Virus record (IMG/VR): IMGVR_UViG_3300028536_000024
Location: 1-38,552 of that record
Length of the DNA: 38,552 nt
Origin: a virus
Strand: one strand, 5' to 3'
Shown here: piece after piece, positions 1 to 5,075 of the stretch
Position numbering within the stretch: the stretch's first letter is position 1
Layout of the letters: the number at the start of each line of letters is the position of its first letter
Program-made: the position numbers and the translations under genes
The notes under the pieces: generated by a model
Told to the model about the DNA's origin: nothing
Databases searched by the model: none
What the model saw: the letters and a program-made list of their open reading frames with translations, nothing else

Positions 1-177
1 AACAAGGCATGCGTTTGGACGAAGCACGAATCGGACAAACAGACCGGTGAGGTGCGCACCAAGCTTCTGTTCACGGCGCCTCGTGGCTCGGTGAGCAGCT
101 TGAACACGGGGTTTGGCGACCCGACGTTGGACCAGGAAGCGGGCGCAGCTCCGGCGAAGAGGCGCGCTCGCCGCTAA
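1..177 (+). CDS. 3' end of a gene cut by the window edge (possibly the SSB-like protein)
   Basis: The first 58 codons are open in frame 1 and end with TAA at 175-177. The visible part is polar and ends in a basic tail (KRRARR), with a hydrophobic LLFTAP segment before it. No domain can be named from this piece alone. The right edge of the window cuts the start of an SSB-like gene in the same direction. If the phage genome is circularly permuted, this could be the 3' end of that gene. Joining the two edges directly does not keep the frame, so at least one base, or more, would have to be missing. The reading frame is well supported; the identity is inference. Confidence 0.6.
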   Translation, partial: NKACVWTKHESDKQTGEVRTKLLFTAPRGSVSSLNTGFGDPTLDQEAGAAPAKRRARR

Positions 178-193
178 GCTACTCGGCGATTCA

Positions 194-324
194 GGGGACT
201 GCTTTCGTGACAGCCCCTCGCCATTGTTCGGACGCCGGACGGTAGCTAGGCGTGACAGCCCGGAGAGACGGGCATTCGGGTAGCAGGGACAGAGAGTCCC
301 CAACTCTCTGGTGCCCCCTAGGGC
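194..324 (+). ncRNA. tandem hairpin array, candidate structured RNA
   Basis: Five hairpins follow one another in a stretch with no gene. H1 pairs 194-201 with 211-217 (GGGG, bulged A, CTG against CAGCCCC). H2 pairs 232-236 with 249-253 (ACGCC/GGCGT). H3 pairs 258-262 with 269-273 (GCCCG/CGGGC). H4 pairs 290-297 with 303-310 (CAGAGAGT/ACTCTCTG, 8 perfect pairs, loop of 5). H5 pairs 313-316 with 321-324 (GCCC/GGGC). None is followed by a T-run, so they are not ordinary intrinsic terminators. The strand is assumed from the surrounding genes. The function is unknown; the pairings were read by eye, not folded. Confidence 0.4.
206..261 (+). repeat. 11-bp direct repeat, two copies
   Basis: CGTGACAGCCC occurs at 206-216 and again at 251-261, 45 bp apart from start to start. 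Each copy lies in the hairpin array, the first on the loop and 3' arm of H1, the second running into the 5' arm of H3. Confidence 0.55.
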
Positions 325-407
325 CTCAGGAATAAGAAGCTCCGCGGCATGATGCGCCCAACCCCAGCAATTCATGATGGCCGCCACCCCAGAAATGGTG
401 GCATTTT

Positions 408-468
408 GGCGCGGGTCTCCCTCAGGAGTGGGGGCGGGGCTTGAGGGGTTCGATTCCTCTCCGCGCCA
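408..468 (+). tRNA. tRNA-like element 1 (short, no complete cloverleaf)
   Basis: A 7-bp acceptor-like stem, GGCGCGG at 408-414 with CCGCGCC at 461-467, closes a 61-nt element with A at 468 as discriminator. The T-arm is tRNA-like: AGGGG, loop TTCGATT, CCTCT. A short CTCC/GGAG hairpin (417-420 with 425-428) lies between them. There is no room for both a D-arm and an anticodon arm, and CCA is not encoded. The string CTCAGGA (421-427) resembles a leucine CAG anticodon loop, but the flanking stem pairs poorly. It may be a tRNA relic or a tRNA mimic. It ends 15 bases before the next start codon. Confidence 0.35.
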
Positions 469-483
469 CGAAGGGATTTCAAA

Positions 484-696
484 ATGAGTCACAAGCCTCA
501 GTTGGCGACCTATTGCGGGAAATGCGGCAATATCGCCTTTCTCGTTCACCTCAAGGACGGTCTTTGCTTGCAGTGCCAAGCTCCGATCGAAGGGGCCGTG
601 TGGGATGCGTATTCTTTTCTTCTCCTAGACCGGGACTGTTGGAGAGTCCGAGCGCTGGAGGCGGAGAAGATGCTTGCTGAAAGGATTCCGAAATGA
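484..696 (+). CDS. small zinc-ribbon-like protein, 70 aa
   Basis: The ATG at 484 has an AGGGA ribosome site a few bases upstream. The protein carries CGKC near residue 11 and CLQC near residue 28, a spacing typical of a small zinc ribbon, followed by a C-terminal helix rich in Ala, Glu and Arg. The stop overlaps the next start (ATGA at 693-696), so it is the first gene of a tightly coupled early cluster. No family is recognised. A metal-binding early protein that contacts nucleic acid or a host protein is a guess from the motif only. Confidence 0.8.
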   Translation: MSHKPQLATYCGKCGNIAFLVHLKDGLCLQCQAPIEGAVWDAYSFLLLDRDCWRVRALEAEKMLAERIPK

Positions 697-857
697 CTCG
701 AGATGAAGTGCTTGACGTTATCAAGCTGCTGGACGCGGGGAAAAATCCGGGCCGGGGGCGTGTGGAGGCGGTAATTGCTTTTCTGGTGGATGAGAGTAAC
801 CGTGAGACATTTATCCGCCCACCTGATTATGTGTACAAGGGGTGGGTGCTGAAATGA
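693..857 (+). CDS. hypothetical protein, 54 aa
   Basis: It starts at an ATG that overlaps the previous stop (ATGA) and ends in another ATGA overlap at 854-857, so translation is probably coupled on both sides. The product begins MTRDEVLDVI and looks like one or two amphipathic helices followed by a short tail with PPDY. I do not recognise a family. Support comes from the perfect overlaps on both sides and normal codon use. Confidence 0.7.
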   Translation: MTRDEVLDVIKLLDAGKNPGRGRVEAVIAFLVDESNRETFIRPPDYVYKGWVLK

Positions 858-1279
858 AGGGGGGCCTTGGAGTCTTGAGGCCTGGGATAATTTGGTGCGA
901 CTCTTGTCGTCGACGATGGAATATGACTCAAGATGATTTAGACTCGGAAAATTTTGGCTGCGAGTATGGTGGCGGCATTTTTACATGCCATTCATGTCGA
1001 GAAAAAGAGCCGAAAGCAGAGTCGGACGCGGTGAATCATCCGCCCCACTATACTGCTCATCCGAGCGGTGTTGAGTGTATCACCATCACCCAGCACATGA
1101 ACTTTTGCTTGGGGAACGCGGTGAAATACATCTGGCGGTCTGGCCTCAAAGCACTCCCGCAGCAGGAAGAAGGCCCAGACCCGCGCATCCAGGACCTCGA
1201 GAAGGCCCGCTGGTATCTGACGTGTGAGATTCGAAGGCTCAGAGGACAAACAAATGAGGACCAACATGGCGATAAGTGA
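854..1279 (+). CDS. DUF3310 protein (T7 gp1.7-like family) with N-terminal zinc ribbon
   Basis: From the ATG at 854 (overlapping the previous stop) the product is 141 aa. The N-terminal half has CDSC and, about 30 residues later, CHSC, a zinc-ribbon arrangement. The C-terminal half has the DUF3310 signature: HPPHYT, GVECI, then HMNFCLGNAVKYIWR and a later DLEKARWYL. DUF3310 includes the T7 gp1.7 nucleotide kinase and is common in phage early regions. A role in nucleotide metabolism is therefore likely but rests on family knowledge. The extra zinc ribbon in front is not part of the DUF3310 core. Confidence 0.88.
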   Translation: MKGGLGVLRPGIIWCDSCRRRWNMTQDDLDSENFGCEYGGGIFTCHSCREKEPKAESDAVNHPPHYTAHPSGVECITITQHMNFCLGNAVKYIWRSGLKALPQQEEGPDPRIQDLEKARWYLTCEIRRLRGQTNEDQHGDK

Positions 1280-1451
1280 ACACACACTACGGGCGCGTGC
1301 TCGGGTGGCGGCAGCGGCGACGAAACTCAGTGACGCTCGGACGGCGTTTCGGCGCTGCATGCAGATTTTGGAGGAGGCCCAGGATGAGTACCTCGAAGCA
1401 CGTTTCTCCATGATGACCGAGAACGCAGCTCGCCAACTGAATCACCGATGA
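1266..1451 (+). CDS. small coiled-coil protein, 61 aa
   Basis: The ATG at 1266 is chosen because GAGGA lies 5 bases upstream; an in-frame ATG at 1254 is less well placed. The gene overlaps the end of the DUF3310 gene. The product is almost entirely helical with Ala, Arg and Glu heptad-like spacing, consistent with a coiled coil. Its stop overlaps the next start (ATGA at 1448-1451). No family is recognised. Confidence 0.65.
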   Translation: MAISEHTLRARARVAAAATKLSDARTAFRRCMQILEEAQDEYLEARFSMMTENAARQLNHR

Positions 1452-1831
1452 AGCGCGCGGACCTGGTGGGGCAGGTGTTTGGTGGCTGGCGTGTCTTGGA
1501 GCCTGCGCCGGGCAAGGGTTTGGGGGCTTGGTGGCTCTGCCAGTGTGAGTGCGGAACTCGGCGTTCGGTGCCGGCCCGCTCCCTCGTGCACAAGAAGTCT
1601 TTCTGCTGTGGATGCCGCAACAGGAAGGACCTCACCGGGCAGAGGTTCGGCTGCTGGGTTGCGTTGAGCCGAATTCCAGGGAGGCTTGGGAAGCCGTCCA
1701 GGTGGTACACTCGGTGCGACTGCGGGTGGCGCGCAAAGGTGGTGACCAGTGTGCTCCTTGCCGGCAAGTCTAGGTCGTGTGGGAGCTGCTCAAAAAAAGG
1801 GCATTCGCAGCTGTTGGTGGCCGCTGAATAA
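1448..1831 (+). CDS. duplicated zinc-ribbon protein, 127 aa
   Basis: The start overlaps the previous stop. The product is two tandem copies of one domain: residues about 4-56 (DLVGQVFGGW ... CQCECG ... CCGC) and about 59-120 (DLTGQRFGCW ... CDCG ... CGSC). Each copy has the D-L-x-G-Q-x-F-G opening followed by two Cys pairs. This domain is familiar from phage and mobile proteins, where it usually sits beside an HNH or AP2 nuclease or DNA-binding module. No nuclease domain is present here. A DNA-binding role is inferred. Promoter P1 follows the stop. Confidence 0.8.
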   Translation: MKRADLVGQVFGGWRVLEPAPGKGLGAWWLCQCECGTRRSVPARSLVHKKSFCCGCRNRKDLTGQRFGCWVALSRIPGRLGKPSRWYTRCDCGWRAKVVTSVLLAGKSRSCGSCSKKGHSQLLVAAE

Positions 1832-1848
1832 ATAATTTAGATGGCCCC

Positions 1849-1876
1849 TTGCGCATTCTATTTAGAGGACTATAGT
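1849..1876 (+). promoter_or_regulatory. promoter P1 (sigma70-like)
   Basis: TTGCGC at 1849-1854, a 16-bp spacer and TATAGT at 1871-1876, followed by G. The A+T-rich stretch just upstream could act as an UP element. The layout matches P2 and P3. It would drive the 60-aa gene at 1940 through a leader of about 57 nt that contains two GCCGGC palindromes and ends in AAAGACGGGACG. Confidence 0.7.
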
Positions 1877-1939
1877 GATGGGTGTCGGGGCGAGAAACTC
1901 CGAGAGCCGGCAGCCGGCAGAAAAGAAAGACGGGACGCC

Positions 1940-2122
1940 ATGAAGACCTTCAGCCTTACCATCATCAATCCGAAGAGTGGCCGCACGGTGAGCAGCATCA
2001 GCAGCGACGAACTCCCCTTGACCTGCTCCGAGATGGTGGACATGGCGAAAGCGGCCATCAAGAATGGCTACCAAGCGAAGGTGTGGGAGTTGAATACAGA
2101 GGAGCCGGTGTTTGAGGGCTGA
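1940..2122 (+). CDS. hypothetical early protein, 60 aa
   Basis: The ATG at 1940 lies at the end of the P1 leader, which ends in AAAGACGGGACGCC. The product starts MKTFSLTIIN and has a beta-strand-rich first half followed by a helix (MVDMAKAAIKNGY). It has no cysteine cluster and no membrane segment. No family is recognised. Its place behind a strong promoter with a long structured leader suggests early, abundant expression, as for the gene behind P2. Confidence 0.75.
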   Translation: MKTFSLTIINPKSGRTVSSISSDELPLTCSEMVDMAKAAIKNGYQAKVWELNTEEPVFEG

Positions 2123-2166
2123 TTGGAGCTTCGTAGTTTGGAGTCCTGGAGTTGGGAGATTGAATC

Positions 2167-2280
2167 ATGACTTTTGCCCAGTTTGCGTGTACATTCTTCG
2201 GGTTTTTGGCGGGTAGCATCGTCACGAGTCTGGTGAATATGGCGTTGAAGAAATGGGATAAATATAAGGATGATTTCTAA
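2167..2280 (+). CDS. small membrane protein, 37 aa
   Basis: ATG at 2167 with GGGAG upstream. The product begins MTFAQFACTFFGFLAGSIVT, a single hydrophobic segment, and ends in a charged tail (KKWDKYKDDF), so a one-pass inner-membrane protein with its tail in the cytoplasm is likely. It is one of several very small membrane proteins in this genome. Function unknown. Confidence 0.65.
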   Translation: MTFAQFACTFFGFLAGSIVTSLVNMALKKWDKYKDDF

Positions 2281-2593
2281 ATGGCTTACATTTATTCTTG
2301 CCGATTTGGCCCAAGCTTTTCATGCCGCAGGCCTTGGCATCACGGCGTACGCGTGGAAGGTCATCATCGTCGAGGCCGCGATGTGCCTCGGGTGGACCTG
2401 GTATGAAACCGGCCGGCTGCTCTTCGTCCGCGCAGCTCATCACCTTGGCGATTCATCTTCTCCAAACTGCACCCCAAGCTGGATTCCGAGTGGACTGGAT
2501 TCGTGGCCAATGGGAGAGCTCACTTCAGATTCATCGGCAGGATGGCGAATCTATGGGGACAGTGTGGGTGGAAGATGGGAGGATAGTCTCTGA
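2270..2593 (+). CDS. hypothetical membrane-associated protein, up to 107 aa, overlapping the next gene
   Basis: The ATG at 2270 lies inside the end of the previous gene. The first 60 residues (MISKWLTFILADLAQ ... VIIVEAAMCLGW) are hydrophobic and show the C/G-rich third positions of neighbouring genes, so this part looks truly coding. From about 2450 onward the composition becomes poor in this frame while the frame starting at 2403 looks coding. Either two genes overlap by about 190 bases, or a +1 frameshift joins the two halves. No ribosome site is evident. Confidence 0.5.
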   Translation: MISKWLTFILADLAQAFHAAGLGITAYAWKVIIVEAAMCLGWTWYETGRLLFVRAAHHLGDSSSPNCTPSWIPSGLDSWPMGELTSDSSAGWRIYGDSVGGRWEDSL

Positions 2594-2636
2594 CGTTGAA
2601 GATGCTACATTTCTAGCACTGGCTGAAGGGGCATGA
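2403..2636 (+). CDS. hypothetical protein, 77 aa
   Basis: ATG at 2403, inside the preceding frame, gives a product whose C-terminal half (VDWIRGQWESS ... VWVEDGRIVSDVEDATFLAL) looks like a compact beta-rich domain. The first 20 residues overlap the better-looking part of the frame starting at 2270, so the true start is uncertain. The stop is 1 base before the ATG of the next gene. No family is recognised. Confidence 0.55.
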   Translation: MKPAGCSSSAQLITLAIHLLQTAPQAGFRVDWIRGQWESSLQIHRQDGESMGTVWVEDGRIVSDVEDATFLALAEGA

Positions 2637-2637
2637 C

Positions 2638-2979
2638 ATGGCGGCAAATATTAGGTCTTTCCAAGCGATTGCGATGTTCTCCCACACGCTTCGAAACGAC
2701 ATCGTCATCATCAGCGACGGGACAGACAAGTGGCTCTGCCGGGTGGGCCCTTGGTGTGCGGCTCTCCAGACTATGGACCCGAAACTTCCGGTCGCTGGCC
2801 CCACGGGCGGAGACCAGGCGTACACGGAGCTGAGAGGTGCCGTCGTGGCGCCAGTGGCGAGTCAGCAGGGCAACAGCAAGCCGCCGATTGACACCCTCGT
2901 CAGTGATGCGCTGACTGCCAGCGCGATAACTGCGGCAGATGCGGCTAAATATCCGAAAGATGTGGCGGTCCCAATTTAA
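2638..2979 (+). CDS. hypothetical protein, 113 aa
   Basis: The ATG at 2638 follows the previous stop directly. The product is Ala-rich with two cysteines (WLCRVGPWCAAL) and a long, low-complexity C-terminal half. No membrane segment and no known motif are visible. Promoter P2 begins 13 bases after the stop, so this gene closes the P1 transcription unit. Confidence 0.65.
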   Translation: MAANIRSFQAIAMFSHTLRNDIVIISDGTDKWLCRVGPWCAALQTMDPKLPVAGPTGGDQAYTELRGAVVAPVASQQGNSKPPIDTLVSDALTASAITAADAAKYPKDVAVPI

Positions 2980-2992
2980 ATCATTTAGGTCC

Positions 2993-3020
2993 TTGCCAAC
3001 TTCTAAATAGAACATATAGT
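2993..3020 (+). promoter_or_regulatory. promoter P2 (sigma70-like)
   Basis: TTGCCA at 2993-2998, a 16-bp spacer and TATAGT at 3015-3020, again followed by G and preceded by an A+T-rich stretch. The spacers of P1 and P2 are also alike (TTCTATTTAGA and TTCTAAATAGA). The leader contains a hairpin, GTGGG at 3028-3032 with CCCAC at 3042-3046, then AAGGA before the ATG at 3066. Confidence 0.72.
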
Positions 3021-3065
3021 GTTGGTTGTGGGGAGCAGGAACCCACCAGAAAGAAGGATGCGAAG

Positions 3066-3293
3066 ATGACCAAGTACAACCGATTCGCCGCCGCCTACGA
3101 AGTTGCCCAGACGATGACAGCCCCCAAGGGCTTCCGCTGGGAAGCACGGGGCCGCGGAGACACGGACTACAGCGGTCATGCTGAGTACTACGTGGTCGAG
3201 CTCCGCAACCTGGAAATGCAGAGGACGAATGAAGTGGACCAAGCTATGGGTGGCCACCTGAAAGAGACGGATTGGACCGGGCAGGTTGCCTGA
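3066..3293 (+). CDS. hypothetical early protein, 75 aa
   Basis: ATG at 3066 with AAGGA 8 bases upstream, directly behind P2. The product starts MTKYNRFAAAYEVAQ and has a central beta-rich part (EYYVVELRNLEM). No cysteines, membrane segments or known motifs are visible. It is followed by a 500-base stretch of hairpins and tRNA-like elements, so P2 probably transcribes both. Confidence 0.75.
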   Translation: MTKYNRFAAAYEVAQTMTAPKGFRWEARGRGDTDYSGHAEYYVVELRNLEMQRTNEVDQAMGGHLKETDWTGQVA

Positions 3294-3347
3294 AGGGTTG
3301 AGTGGCCGTCCGCCGCTCCTCCTGCACCATAACAGATTTGCAGGTCT

Positions 3348-3429
3348 CGCTCCCCGCCCTGACAACAAACTGGGAGCGCAAGAAAGGGGGGCCAAAGCCC
3401 CTCGTGAGTTTGCACAACAGGCGGCTCAC
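3348..3429 (+). ncRNA. three-hairpin structured stretch
   Basis: Three hairpins lie in a row in gene-free DNA. CGCTCCC at 3348-3354 pairs with GGGAGCG at 3372-3378 (7 perfect pairs). GGGGC at 3388-3392 pairs with GCCCC at 3397-3401. GTGAG at 3404-3408 pairs with CTCAC at 3425-3429. They sit just upstream of tRNA-like element 2, in the same order (hairpins, then tRNA-like) as at 194-468. Bases 3294-3347 hold nothing else I can name. Pairings were read by eye. Confidence 0.35.
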
Positions 3430-3462
3430 CCCTATGGCACCGAGGGAAAATCTGGCGCCGAT

Positions 3463-3529
3463 GCAACTGAGCACACGGGGCATTGGAGTGCCATTTTGAT
3501 GCGTGCAGGTTCGAATCCTGCCGGTTGCA
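3463..3529 (+). tRNA. tRNA-like element 2 (67 nt)
   Basis: The acceptor-like stem pairs GCAACTG at 3463-3469 with CGGTTGC at 3522-3528 (one G-T wobble), with A at 3529 as discriminator. The T-arm is perfect: GCAGG, loop TTCGAAT, CCTGC. A middle hairpin GGCA/TGCC has a 6-nt loop containing GG, as in a D-loop. An ATTTTGA string (3493-3499) could be a UUU anticodon loop but its stem is weak. The element is about 6 nt shorter than a standard tRNA. CCA is not encoded. It may be a degenerate tRNA or a mimic. Confidence 0.4.
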
Positions 3530-3530
3530 C

Positions 3531-3551
3531 TCGGTCGTTCCCTTCGACCGA
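3531..3551 (+). other. hairpin after tRNA-like element 2
   Basis: TCGGTCG at 3531-3537 pairs perfectly with CGACCGA at 3545-3551 around a 7-nt loop. The following sequence is not a T-run, so a processing or spacer hairpin is more likely than a terminator. Confidence 0.45.
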
Positions 3552-3597
3552 CTGGCTGTAAATAAAGGGCATATGGCACCGATGATACTGGCGCCAA

Positions 3598-3668
3598 GCA
3601 ACCGGACGCTTTGGAAAACGGCCCCCTCTGAGGAGAGGGTATCCCAGGTTCGATTCCTGGCAGTTGCA
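3598..3668 (+). tRNA. tRNA-like element 3 (71 nt)
   Basis: GCAACCG at 3598-3604 pairs with CAGTTGC at 3661-3667 with one C-A mismatch, with A at 3668. The T-arm is perfect (CCAGG, TTCGATT, CCTGG). The middle arm is CCCTC/GAGGG with a 6-nt loop TGAGGA; a 7-nt loop reading would give a GAG anticodon but breaks a pair. The D-arm region holds TTGG but pairs weakly. Of the three elements this is closest in length to a real tRNA. The short variable loop argues against a leucine tRNA. Bases 3669-3796 show nothing further I can name. Confidence 0.45.
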
Positions 3669-3796
3669 CTGGGCATCAGTAACTCATGGCGCGACGTCCG
3701 TCCTATGAGCGAGTCTGTATAAGACCCTTCATCTTTGATGTGTGATTGACACGCACCTGATTGCTGAGCCAAGAGCCGGCCATCCCGATACCATCG

Positions 3797-3809
3797 CCCC
3801 ATGATGGGG
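3797..3809 (+). promoter_or_regulatory. hairpin over the start codons of the next gene
   Basis: CCCCA at 3797-3801 can pair with TGGGG at 3805-3809, enclosing both candidate start codons (ATGATG). This could limit translation of the 79-aa gene, which also lacks a clear ribosome site. Confidence 0.35.
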
Positions 3810-4040
3810 AAATGTTGTCGTTGCCATAATGATTTTACGCGCAGCATTTTGGTTGCCGGGCTCTGTCCCCGATGTCATATTTATGTGGCGGCGGCGAACG
3901 AGGAGGATGACTGGCTCATTGCCGAAGTCCGGCACCGCATCAAGCGGATGCCGGACAGTGTCACTGGGTGGCACAAGAGCCTCGCGCTCTCTGCTGTTCT
4001 AATTGTGTTGGAGAGGAGAAGACGTGGCCGAATCGAATGA
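3801..4040 (+). CDS. zinc-ribbon protein with C-terminal hydrophobic stretch, 79 aa
   Basis: Starts at ATG 3801 (or 3804). CCRCHND near residue 5 and CPRCH near residue 22 form a zinc-ribbon pair. The C-terminus has a hydrophobic segment (SLALSAVLIVL) followed by RRRRGR, which could be a membrane anchor or an amphipathic helix. The gene overlaps the start of the glycosylase gene by 17 bases, so it probably belongs to the replication transcript. No family is recognised. Confidence 0.65.
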   Translation: MMGKCCRCHNDFTRSILVAGLCPRCHIYVAAANEEDDWLIAEVRHRIKRMPDSVTGWHKSLALSAVLIVLERRRRGRIE

Positions 4041-4989
4041 GACGGTGAAGCAGAATGCGCGGTTGCAGGGTGCGCGATGCGACTTGTGCCCGTTGGCCAA
4101 AGATGGCATCGCAGTGGGCCCCACGCCGCCGTCTGAGAATTTGCGCCTGGTGATTGTGGGTGAGGGACCCGGGCGAGTGGAAGAGAAGATGGGCACCCCG
4201 TTCGTCGGCGCCAGTGGCAAGTTTCTCGATGAGCGGCTTCGGAGAGATGCCAAGATATGGCGCACCGAATGCCACATCACGAATGCCGCCTTGTGTAGAG
4301 GAGAAAGCGATGAAGACAATGAACGTGCCGCGGAGTGTTGCGCGCCCCGTCTCCTCAACGAGTTGGCGGGCCTCTCAAAGAAGGCTCCTATTGTGGCATT
4401 GGGGAAATCAGCTGCGCGCTCTGTCCTGGGAGTACGTAACATTCTTACCAGTCGCGGTTTCATTTGGACCGCTCCGGTTATCGAAGAGAAAGTTGTGAAG
4501 GATGCGTTCAAGCGGGACATTTTGGCCGGCGAGACGTTGCGGGGCCGCCAGAAGCTGACTGGCCGAATTGTTCTCCCATCAATTCATCCGGCGTATGTGC
4601 TCAGGGCGGACACTTGGAAGCCCATCTCTGAGCTAGATTTTCGACGTGTGGGCCGAGTTATTCGAGGTGATGCTCGCGGGGGGCGTTGCGGTGTCGCGGC
4701 ATTAGAAGATGAGTGTGAATATAGTGTTGGAGGGCCGGAGGTTCTCATACCGAATCTAGGCATGAAAGTGAGTTGTGATATCGAGACTGACGGCATCAAG
4801 CCGCTCGAATGTAACATTCTTAGTCTCGGTCTCGCTGATTCTTGGGGCGGTGTTGTGGAGATTTGGCCTTGGCATGATAAATATGCTGAAGAGGTCTCTA
4901 TATTTCTTGCAAGCCGAGACGAGGTCATATTTCACAACGGACAGAATTTCGACTTGTTGGTCTTGGAGAATCATGGTGTCGTATGGTGA
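4024..4989 (+). CDS. family 4 uracil-DNA glycosylase fused to the N-terminal half of a 3'-5' exonuclease domain
   Basis: The GTG at 4024 is chosen because AGGAGA lies 5 bases upstream; product 321 aa. Residues 1-210 are a family 4 glycosylase: GEGPG (47-51), GTPFVGASGKFLD (57-69), HPA (188-190), and the four Fe-S cysteines C19, C22, C91 and C105/C106. Residues about 248-321 are the first half of a PolA-type proofreading domain: Exo I with D252 and E254, Exo II ending at D310. The ORF then stops at TGA (4987-4989) before Exo III, which lies in the ORF at 5072. Uracil removal coupled to phage DNA synthesis is the likely role. Confidence 0.88.
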   Translation: MAESNETVKQNARLQGARCDLCPLAKDGIAVGPTPPSENLRLVIVGEGPGRVEEKMGTPFVGASGKFLDERLRRDAKIWRTECHITNAALCRGESDEDNERAAECCAPRLLNELAGLSKKAPIVALGKSAARSVLGVRNILTSRGFIWTAPVIEEKVVKDAFKRDILAGETLRGRQKLTGRIVLPSIHPAYVLRADTWKPISELDFRRVGRVIRGDARGGRCGVAALEDECEYSVGGPEVLIPNLGMKVSCDIETDGIKPLECNILSLGLADSWGGVVEIWPWHDKYAEEVSIFLASRDEVIFHNGQNFDLLVLENHGVVW

Positions 4990-5075
4990 GATGGCTAGTA
5001 TTTGTGCTTCTGATTGTGGCGTGTGCTCTTGTCGGCACGATCCTTGCGGGGTTTATTTATGAGTCGCTCCGATGA
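4983..5075 (+). CDS. 30-aa single-pass membrane peptide ORF inside the split polymerase
   Basis: The ATG at 4983 overlaps the TGA of the glycosylase-exonuclease ORF, and the TGA at 5073-5075 overlaps the ATG of the polymerase ORF. The product is MVRW, then about 20 hydrophobic residues (LVFVLLIVACALVGTILAGF), then IYESLR: a textbook single membrane helix. No good ribosome site is present, so translation would depend on coupling. It may be a real peptide gene inserted into the polymerase gene, or the coding appearance may be incidental to a spacer that the ribosome bypasses. The overlaps at both ends favour a real gene. Confidence 0.55.
   Translation: MVRWLVFVLLIVACALVGTILAGFIYESLR

Larger units (their letters stand above)
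3436..3595 (+). repeat. repeated leader before tRNA-like elements 2 and 3
   Basis: The pair GGCACC...GGCGCC occurs at 3436-3459 and at 3575-3595. In each case it ends 2 or 3 bases before the acceptor-like stem of a tRNA-like element. The two boxes can pair with each other apart from one mismatch. The copies suggest that the two elements arose by duplication together with their leader. Confidence 0.5.

Noticed and set aside
2281-2406. A 41-codon ORF ending in an ATGA overlap with the gene at 2403.
   Set aside because: The product is rich in Arg and His with no structure, and the frame starting at 2270 shows much better codon use over the same bases.
3744-3780. TTGACA at about 3747 as a promoter for the 79-aa gene and the polymerase operon.
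   Set aside because: There is no acceptable -10 box at 15-19 bp downstream.
4003-4026. A TTG start for the glycosylase at 4003.
   Set aside because: The GTG at 4024 has AGGAGA at the right distance; the TTG has no ribosome site.
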